64,000 bases of DNA, taken from assembly GCA_963575645.1 (NCBI GenBank), contig OY754469.1, positions 47,636,753-47,700,752 of the forward strand. Reading direction: 5' to 3'. Shown here piece by piece: positions 56,067 through 64,000 of this stretch. This DNA is from Xanthostigma xanthostigma. Lineage: Eukaryota > Arthropoda > Insecta > Raphidioptera > Raphidiidae. Positions within the stretch are counted from its first letter, which is position 1. Each line of letters opens with the position of its first letter. Under the pieces are notes generated by a model. That model was given only the letters and a program-made list of their open reading frames with translations, was not told where the DNA came from and did not search any database. The position numbers and the translations under genes were made by a program.

Positions 56067-56323
56067 CATAGTTTCTCAACCGGTGATCCTCGGATCACTG
56101 GGATGTGTTGTATTTTACGGATTTTTAAACTATATTTTTTTGTTACTGTCTGTTTTAATATACTTAAATATTGTTATATCAGCAAACGGTGTTGCAAAAT
56201 TAATTGTTTTGAATAAAAAATCAATTATATAAATATTTATTATTTTATTCCAATGTTGATGGTCCGCAAAACATTTTTGGACGTTTGGTGGTCCGCGGAT
56301 GTAAAAAAGGTTGAGAAACTATG
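56067..56323. mobile_element. hAT-like MITE
   Basis: Ends CATAGTTTCTCAACCGG / AGGTTGAGAAACTATG; flanking octamers TGCTAAAT and GGCTAAAC match at 6 of 8. TGGTCCGC motifs resemble the MITE at 32861. Confidence 0.7.
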
Positions 56324-56767
56324 GGCTAAACGGTGTTCATACAATTCGGCCGTCGCGACGGTTTGTCCACTTAGAAACTTTCGTTCCAGATCGCTGGCAA
56401 AACGGCGCGCGCGTCGTCGGCCGAATTGTATTGCTTATACAAACTTATTCCAGGTGGCTGATAAAGTGACAACAATCAACTCCTTATCGACTTTTTAAGT
56501 TCATCTATCCCTCATCTCAAGAATTATTTTGACTCCTTATGTTTAACCAGATTGTTTTTTTCACCGTACTGTACACTCGATATAAGCTTGTAAATTAAAG
56601 AAAGAAAATCCTCTAAAGATGTCCGTTCAAGGGAATAAATTATTTTTACTACGTACGTTATATCGATTGAAATGACTATCCCGAATAATATGAACGATCT
56701 AAGTCCTAGGGGACTAGATTATAAGCTTTAGTTTTAATTGTAAAGTTCATCTGAAGATTAGCAAAAA

Positions 56768-56910
56768 AGCGCTTTTATTTTAACGCGATATAATAGTCTA
56801 TGTCCATCCTGAAGATCCATTTCAAATATTGGTGACAACATTTTTGAAATCGGATGAGTACACTTTACCTCCTACATCCAAACTTAGAAACCTTACCTCT
56901 TTATAACATG
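56768..56910 (-). mobile_element. Helitron-like family C fragment
   Basis: AAGCGCTTTTATTTTAACGC through CTTACCTCTTTATAA; about 140 bp of the 5' half in inverted orientation. Confidence 0.55.
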
Positions 56911-57049
56911 GATGTCAAATATCAATATTTTTCAAGTTGGAATTTGTTTTTCTCATATACTTTAACTCTATACTGAGCATAGGAATAAAATCGTAGTCGA
57001 ACTATTAGGGTGCAAACATATACTTCTGTCTTTTTTTACGCCGTAAGCA

Positions 57050-57143
57050 CGGGCGCATCCAGGAGGGCAAGACAAGCACGGGGGACCTGGCTTAAGAAAT
57101 TTCTAATTTGCCCCCTCCTGGGCCAAAAGCTGCGTACGCCCAT
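57050..57143. mobile_element. Very small GC-rich MITE
   Basis: GGGCGCATCCAGGAGGGCAA at the left and TTGCCCCCTCCTGG...GTACGCCC at the right are inverted. 94 bp, no clear target duplication. Confidence 0.5.
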
Positions 57144-57771
57144 GTTAACGTCGTAGAAAAAAACAAAGTTTTTGAAACAGAGATACTTTATTCAGACTGA
57201 ATACTGCAAGTACATCAACCAATCCTATCATCGGAGAAATCAGGGAATTACATCGAAGAAAGAGACGCAGATATATTTTCGATACGCTTTGTTGCGTTCA
57301 CTCACCGCACATTGAGTAGACAGGCAATGATTCAAATAGTTAATTAATAGATATATGGTTTTTCTATATTAAACGGAGTTTGAAAATAATGTTAACGACA
57401 GAAAACAAACAAGAGTACAAACAGTTGTTAAGTAGGGCATTCGCGTGTGATCATTTGAATAAGGAGAATCTAATTACATAAAAAACAGTCGATTCTCTCT
57501 GATTGAAAGTAAAACGAGGTGAAAATTAATAATTCAATCACATTCTACTAAAACGTGATTGACGGCGTCGCATCGTACTTCCACAGTGTGCGGTGTGCGG
57601 ATAAAGTAAGAAGACGGCGCGACGTCTAGTTCCATGAGTAACTATATAGTTCTCTCTCTTTGTCTAATGGTGGTGAGAATGCTAAACAAGTGCTCTATGA
57701 TTGCTTCACCTTTCTGGTAAAACGCGATTAACATTTAAGAGTAAGATTTTTTAGCTAAAAAAATTATGGTC

Positions 57772-58026
57772 TGCGTTTCTCGACTTTATGTCATAACAGA
57801 CGCCATTACTATTTTCCATTTATCACACTTCCCAATATTTCCTACATTTTTAAACTCCCACTTAATTAATAGCAATGGGCGAATGAAGGGATTTTAGGAT
57901 ATTAGGATAAGGTAGGTAAATTTTGAGCATAGGAGTTTGACAGCTAATCGGCCATGGCCTTGAATAAGGAACCATCTCGATATTTATCTGTAATTATTGA
58001 GGGAAACCATGGAAAACCTCAACAAT
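57772..58026 (-). mobile_element. SINE fragment
   Basis: Same family as 6078-6490; lacks the tRNA-like head and the (AAT)n tail. It is cut at AACCTCAACAA next to an inverted-repeat element. Confidence 0.75.
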
Positions 58027-58061
58027 TAGATGAAGAGTGCAAAGATTATTTTTCAATCCTC

Positions 58062-58610
58062 TTAAATACATCATATACAGATTGTATCAAATCAAAACAG
58101 TCCATAGAAAATTCTGTGTGTAAGACAGAGACGATATTATATAAAGCACTAAAGCAGTAAGTAAGAATGAGATAAATGATCGCTAATAGTTACTGTGGTT
58201 GTACAATCTGATAGTATCGTCTTTGCTTTCTACAGTAAAAATCACAATTTTATCAAATGTCAGTATGCACTAGTGAAATTATTGATAAAATGGCTATTTA
58301 TTATAATCGATTAGGATATTGTTTGGCAGAACGTGGAGGTCTTTTTAAACATTTAATAAATTAATTATTAAAAGTATTGTTAAAACTTTTGTACCAGATG
58401 TAAATAATAATACGAATTATTACGGTTTAGTTGTTTTAATTGATAAATTAGTAAAAAGATTTACAGTGTACGTAATTATTTATTTACGTAACCACAGTAA
58501 CTATTAGCGATCATTTAACTCATTCTTACTTACTGCTTTATACATCGTCTCTGTCTTACACACATAAGTTCTATGGACCGTTTTGATTTGATACAATCTG
58601 TATACAATAC
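58062..58610. mobile_element. Element with about 115-bp inverted arms
   Basis: Arm 58068-58195 (GATTGTATCAAATCAAAAC, TAAGACAGAGACGAT, AGTAAGTAAGAATGAG) mirrors 58490-58605. The loop of 290 bp is non-coding. It sits between a SINE fragment and the duplication at 58607. Confidence 0.75.
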
Positions 58611-58925
58611 GCTAAGGTTTAAGATGTTTACCTCCCTTTTTAGAAAAAACCACACAATTACTCCACATAAATTATATACATAGCATTTTACAGATAATTG
58701 CTTGCTCTACTGACATCGACAACTAAAAAATTTATTATTGCTTTTGTTTTTGTAAATTAATTAAAATACTGCAACGCTGAACAACGTCTGCCATCTGACG
58801 GCTTTAATTTTGAAACAACGTCAACACTTTGATCTGTCATCTGACCTTCATATTGTAAATACTGCATACTGCCATCTGACGGCTTTAATTTTGAAACAGC
58901 GAGTAACGCTGAACAACGTCACAGC
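58607..58925. repeat. Dispersed duplication shared with 7290-7640
   Basis: Direct-orientation copy of the block at 7290-7640 with small indels. Confidence 0.75.
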
Positions 58926-60050
58926 AATGCTGCATGATGCCATCTGACGGCTTAGCTCAACGCTTTTGCTACTTGCGCCTCTATACGACAATTTTAGTTA
59001 AATATTTCTTCGATCTGTCATCTGAGCTTCATATTGTAATACAACAAAAAGAAGAACTTTATAAGCAGTGTGCAAAATTAGAAACGAATTGAATACCTGC
59101 AATCATATTTAAAAAATAATTTTGTAAAGTGATAATTATTATACTTATTTAGTGCGAATAATTCGCACAGGTCGCACTAGTTTTAATTAAACAAACACGA
59201 AAAGAAGAAGGTAGTTTTGGCATACTTGATTATAACACCGCCTTAATTTCGGGTTAAAAGAAAAGTTTGTTATGTATTACTCAATTTGTGAACCGACCTT
59301 AAACCGGCAGATACGTACATATCATTTACATTGAAGGCACATTTCTTCCGTGGGAAAATACTACTTAATTAAATGTGAGCAATTCTGCTCAGCCCGGTGT
59401 TCTGTAGTTCTGTGCCAATTTATATTCATTGCAGATTACGTACTATGTAATTGCATAAATAAAACATAGGCGCCGCCTTATTATATTATTGAATTTTGTG
59501 ATTCTGATCTCGCATGCAAACTTACACTTCGCGACTTTCTAGTTTCTTCCATTATAGATCAAGAATTCGTGATCAAAAATTGCAAGAATTTTGTAAAGAT
59601 TAATACTTTGAAATTATAGTCATTATTTATAGTAGGCCAGTAAAAAGACGAACTCAGTTTCCACTAATTCGAAAATTAGAAGAAGGAGACAGTTTTTGCT
59701 CAAATCAATAAAAAAAATAGAAAAATGCAAATAAGTGACAATTTTTCGTATATTTATCTATATGTTGGATATTTTTAGACATTTTCTTAGCCGTGGACAT
59801 TCTCGACTTGTCTACTTTACTATTTTTTTATTAAATTTTACAATAGATGGAGAATTATTTTTAGCTTTTTCGCGAATCATTATCTCTTTTACAATATTCA
59901 AAACCCTTTTGAATCAATAAAGACATTATTATTATTATCTCTTTTAAAATATTATCAATAAAAAATATAACTAGTTCTAACTATACTGGGGATACAAGCA
60001 AAAAAACTGATTAAACACAGTTTTTTAACTCCTTTTTAACAAGTAAAAAA
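58926..60050. other. No gene recognised
   Basis: AT-rich sequence; GTGCGAATAATTCGCAC at 59152 is a short perfect palindrome. No exon or TE end identified. Confidence 0.5.
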
Positions 60051-60540
60051 ACTTTTTAACAAAAAAATTAAACCGCCGAAAAACTGAAAAGCAAAAAATA
60101 ATAAATCTTTTTATTTAACTAAGTTCTATCTAAGTAGTTGAACGTATGTGACAGTCTAGTATATCTAAGTAATTTTGAGTCGGCGTCAACAATCCTTCGC
60201 CGAAAATCTCTGAGCGTTCACGAAGTTAATGTCAGCGACAGAGCAACCCGAACGGGCACACTGAGGGCACACGTCTTTGCGAGTGATTGTGTGGAGAGCG
60301 CATGTTTGGAATGTTAATGTTTATCGCTGGAGATTTCACGTATCATTGTTAATTTGATTTGGTTATTTCTTTTAGTGATCTTTGTTCATTGATGGTTTGA
60401 CGCCGACTCAAAATTACTTAGATATACTAGACTGTCACATACGTTCAACTACTTAGATAGAACTTAGTTAAATAAAAAGATTTATTATTTTTTGCTTTTC
60501 AGTTTTTCGGCGGTTTAATTTTTTTGTTAAAAAGTTTTTA
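60051..60540. mobile_element. Foldback element with about 140-bp perfect arms
   Basis: Bases 60055-60189 and 60397-60535 are exact reverse complements as far as I compared. The 207-bp loop is GC-richer. Ends TTAACAAAAAAATTAAACCG, sharing the tip with 14774-14985. No ORF. Confidence 0.85.
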
Positions 60541-60589
60541 TTTTATAATTTTTTGTGGCTATATAATTTATAATTGTAATACACAAAGC

Positions 60590-60946
60590 ATGAAAATCTG
60601 TGAGTGAACTATAAATCACCCCCTATTTTCCCACCCTTAGGGTAGGAGTTTTTTTTCCAAATTTATATGAGACGAGCCTCGAGGTATACCCTATCCAATA
60701 AAAAAATAATTATCAAAATTGGACCACTCTGTAAAAAGTTATGTGTGGTCATACATTACAATCAGTGAGTGAACAATCAATCATCCCCTGTTTTCCTACC
60801 CTTAGGGTTGGAATTTTTTTACCAAATTTATATGGGACCAACTTCGGGGTATACCCTTTCAAACAAAAAAATAATTATCAAAATCGGACTTTTCTGTAAA
60901 AAGTTATGCGTGGTCATACATAAATAAAAAAAAAAAAAAAAAAAAA
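60590..60946 (+). repeat. Two tandem LINE-like 3' units ending in poly(A)
   Basis: Two units of about 170 bp (GTGAGTGAAC ... AAGTTATG(T/C)GTGGTCATACAT) are followed by a run of about 22 A. The tail fits the 3' end of a retrotransposon with a duplicated 3' UTR; no coding part is attached. Confidence 0.6.
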
Positions 60947-60970
60947 TCTGAATTGAGAATATAGGGGTTA

Positions 60971-61099
60971 CGTGAATTTGACTCTATTCAATAAATAGAG
61001 TAACTGTGACCCATTGAAGTTAATGATTGAGTATTTGGAAAGAATTCCGTGGAATTTTCGATCCTTATGCCACGGATTATTCTTTCCAAATACTCAATC
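60971..61099 (+). mobile_element. Short snap-back retroelement, copy a2
   Basis: Flanked by AATATAGGGGTTA (60958-60970) and AATATAGGAGTTA (61100-61112), 12 of 13. Has the leader GTGAATTTGACTC...AGTTAATGA and mirrored arms of copy a1, but the tip with the ribozyme-like core is deleted. Confidence 0.75.
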
Positions 61100-61112
61100 A
61101 ATATAGGAGTTA

Positions 61113-62049
61113 GTTCAATAAATACAATTTAAAAAAAGACAGTCAGACCACATTTTGATAGAATTTGATAGATTTGGGTGCTTTTCTCAAGTAACACTGG
61201 TACAAATTGTAGACACAACTTTCCAAAAAACCAGGTTCGAAAGCAAAGTTTAAAATTTAAATAAATGTTCCGTTACTGGAATCCGCTATATGAGTGATTG
61301 TAGTATAAATCAACTCGCATGAAGCTACATTTATTATAATCTATATCGTAATGAACAATAAGAACATGAGCAACAATGATAGTTTTCCTGTTTCACATCA
61401 TCTACGTGCGTTTATTAGTCCCATAAAAATATTTATACATCCGAAAATCTGTATCTGAAAGAATCACGTCCGTTTCGACAAAATCATGGTAAAATAAATA
61501 GCTAGTTTTTATCATCCATCGCTAAGAAATAACCACTTTTTGGCCTTTCCTGCAAATTTTACTTTTTGCACATAAGAGGTATTACAGAACCAACGACGAT
61601 ATGATGATACAGCATTTTAGTCATTTAACGTTTGAAGATCACTGGAATAGCTTCCTTTCTTTCCACGGTGATAAAAGTATGACCGCATCAACAAAGAAGC
61701 AACGACATTGTCGAGGTATTTTTTAACTATACCTACATGCAACAGGTATTCTCACTTGTTATCTAGTGAGTAAGAATCAAATGAATAACGGACAGTTATT
61801 GTAATTTAGAACTGCGGTAATTTATATCTAACATTTACGGTTCTTTAAAACAGTTAAATCCGCACGAGTTATGAAATTATAAGAAAAAAATGGTAATTAC
61901 TAATTAAACTGTATAAATAATTACTACAATAAAATAGCTGACAGCACAACAAATCAGATAGCCTACAGTTGCACTGTAGATCTGTAAAAAAGTCTTTAGT
62001 TATATTTAAAAAAATAATAGTAAATTCCTATCTTTCTTTTGATATTTTA
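61113..62049. other. No gene recognised
   Basis: AT-rich sequence; nothing supported. Confidence 0.5.
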
Positions 62050-62310
62050 TCATTCCGTCACAAACGGGAATTTATGTTTTTACAATACTTTTTCGTTTTG
62101 AGGCCCCTGAACCCAAAACACATATTTTTTGGAAATCTGTTTGTCCGGATGGGCGGATTGAAATCAAATTTGAATAGCCTTGTTTTTGGGGTAAATCGGC
62201 GTATATATACTTACGCTATAATGTTGTTTTTTATATAGGTAATAATGGCATACTTTTTATAACAGTTTATTATTCTATTTATTTTTAGAAGACACTTGTA
62301 GAAATATTTT
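62050..62310 (+). repeat. Dispersed repeat (family of 41640 and 53500)
   Basis: Shorter, diverged copy with CCGGATGGGCGGATTGAAAT and AACAGTTTATTATTC landmarks. Confidence 0.55.
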
Positions 62311-62874
62311 GAAAATAAATAAAATCAGCTGTTCTTTTGTTCTGTAGAACTGTCAAAAAATTTCTGCTCTAATAATGAAGTATTCATCGTGATCAATTTT
62401 AATGATTGACAATAAATTTCAATCAATGCTCTGTGTCATTGATAAACTTAATGAATGAGCTCACACATAGAGTTGAAGTTTTTTTACACTTTCTACACGC
62501 AAATTACGTTACGTCCTAATTTATGTTTTAAATGTTCAACAATACATTATTTGTTATGCAAAAGTTTACATGTATTGCACTTTTTATTATCCAGTAAACA
62601 AACTTATATTAAGCAAACGATTTGTATCTACTCGTAAGTAATATGCATGTTCAACTATTCAAATTAGAAATCTTTGTGGTAATTACATTTAAACAGTGAT
62701 TATACTAACAAAATCAATAAACAAATTGCATATGTCGAATATTTTCGATACAATCATACGTGTTGTAACATAAGGATTGGCTTTTCGGCTTTAGTTTGAC
62801 AACGAAATAAACAAGAACAACAAATCTTTATGGATTCCGGGCTTGTATGCCGTGGTCCATTGGTATTTCTACCT

Positions 62875-62909
62875 GACGTTTCGTCTACAACTGCGGTAGA
62901 CATTATCAA
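62875..62909 (-). ncRNA. Hammerhead-ribozyme-like core, left arm
   Basis: TTGATAA, one T, a perfect 6-bp stem GTCTAC / GTAGAC, GAAAC, GTC. Two core positions differ from CUGANGA (C3 and G8), so this copy is probably inactive. Confidence 0.35.
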
Positions 62910-63066
62910 AGGCGATGTGGTAGCGGGCGAAGTGTCCTTAACTAGGCTGCTCACAAACCTCCAGTTGTCGGTACATTTTTGACATGTTCTCCCCGTAGAG
63001 ACGTTTAATCCAACTGTGTCGTCGTTCACAGCCTAGAAGGACACTTCGCCCGCTACCACATCGCCT

Positions 63067-63101
63067 TTGATAATGTCTACCGCAGTTGTAGACGAAACGT
63101 C
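63067..63101 (+). ncRNA. Hammerhead-ribozyme-like core, right arm
   Basis: The mirror of the left-arm core, identical in sequence, including both core changes. CTACC upstream and GGTAG downstream can pair as a stem I piece. Confidence 0.35.
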
Positions 63102-63204
63102 AGGTAGTAATATCAATGGACCACGGCATACAAGCCCGGAAACCAAGAAGATTTGGATCAACACCGGCCGTGAAAGCCTACACACTTGGATAAGAACAAC
63201 AAAT

Positions 63205-63799
63205 TGCGCGTGTATAACTCTCTTATAAATTAATCGGCGTACTTAGAATCGAGTGCGGGATCCTCAGCTCTTTCCATTTTAGCGTAATAATATCATTTTA
63301 AAAAATATATAAAAAACACGCTTTAATAGCATATTGTGAACAAAAAAGTAATTAAATATCATTAACAAAAAGACGCATTTCCGACCCCCCCAAGTGATAA
63401 GGTTAAATACTTCCAAATTAGTCATAGTTTCTTCTCCCGAGACGAATACGAGCAATTACCGGTCACCCTATATATAATGATAGGATGTCTCCCAGCTCGG
63501 ATATAATTTAATTTTTTGAATAAGTCAAAATGAGAATGACATATTAAAAAAATTAACAGCAGTGAAGCCTTCGGCTCCACCGTATGCCAATCTTTCCTCA
63601 CGGAGCTGCACCCCGCTCGACAGCGACAACAGTGAATTTGCCATATTCTAAATACCTCTACATGAACCCGTTCGGAAACATTTTATGAAGGTGCTTTAAA
63701 TTTTTTTATTGGCCTAGGGCCTAGGCAAATTGTCTTCCTAAATAACTATAGTGGAAATATACTCTGCTATTGAACAAGTTACAAACTAAATTAATTTCT

Positions 63800-63800
<1 letters not shown>
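63205..63800. other. No gene recognised
   Basis: Contains ACACGCTTTAATAGCATATT, a single arm related to the snap-back families at 25370 and 25650. Otherwise plain. Confidence 0.5.

Positions 63801-63840
<40 letters not shown>
63801..63840. repeat. (TAGA)n microsatellite
   Basis: Ten uninterrupted TAGA units. Confidence 0.95.
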
Positions 63841-63841
<1 letters not shown>

Positions 63842-64000
63842 TTATTGGTTTAGATATACAAATAATTGTTAAAAAACACGTCAGAAAAAAAATATATATG
63901 TAAACGTAGTATTTAGGGAGCATTGCTCGCTTCTAAAAATTCTTTATACGTGTAAAAACATTCTTTACTTAGATATTTAAAAAGCGTTTTTTTAAAAGGT

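Larger units (their letters stand above)
62826..63191. mobile_element. Snap-back retroelement with two hammerhead-like cores
   Basis: A perfect 13-bp target duplication AAGAACAACAAAT (62813-62825, 63192-63204) bounds it. Near-perfect arms (about 62845-62941 and 63040-63141) each carry the core; the right side has an extra GC-rich tail with CCGGCCGTGAAAGCC. Head, inverted pair and tail resemble the inverted terminal repeat layout of Penelope-like elements. The open frame across it is a shadow. Confidence 0.8.

Noticed and set aside
62754-63029. 91-codon minus-strand ORF
   Set aside because: A shadow of the inverted-repeat element at 62826-63191.

Overview
The window is AT-rich, intron-scale DNA from an arthropod, most likely an insect. 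No operon structure, bacterial gene or rRNA is visible. Gene density is very low and transposable elements (TEs) are dense, nested and mostly non-autonomous: Helitrons that insert A/T and end CTAG, hAT, PIF/Harbinger, pogo-like, TTAA-flanked and Ginger-like elements, tRNA-derived SINEs, LINE remnants and many snap-back elements. I cannot name the species.

I find one convincing host gene, on the minus strand. Three coding exons join in phase: 36508-36382 (ATG), 17848-17629 and 15523-15367. They encode the first 168 residues of a protein with a basic patch followed by RSRSTSELL and a SHDSVF motif. This order recalls the vertebrate CRACD/KIAA1211 family. The intron of about 18.5 kb between the first two exons holds much of the TE load. 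A GC-rich patch at 38.6-39.0 kb is the best candidate for the promoter and a 5' leader exon. The remaining exons should lie left of position 1, because I found no further exon at 1-15366.

Layout: 1-12 kb, tandem repeat, Helitrons, foldbacks and two pogo-like MITEs; 12-18 kb, decayed hAT transposase, SINEs and two host exons; 18-36 kb, first long intron with TTAA MITEs, hAT with a Harbinger inside, perfect hairpins and a Ginger derivative; 36-40 kb, first coding exon, LINE remnant, GC-rich patch and a 29-bp satellite; 40-64 kb, upstream intergenic DNA with further copies of the same families.

The most interesting signal is a set of small snap-back elements flanked by 12-14 bp target duplications, a hallmark of target-primed reverse transcription. 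Many carry a shared core, CTGANGA + one base + short hairpin + GAAAC + GTH, that resembles a hammerhead ribozyme. I infer they are inverted terminal repeats of Penelope-like elements or an unrecognised retrozyme-like family. Also notable are a matched pair of Ginger-like elements with palindrome clusters, a tRNA-Lys-like module inside a Helitron-like element, a perfect 63-bp hairpin, and a T-shaped nested palindrome.
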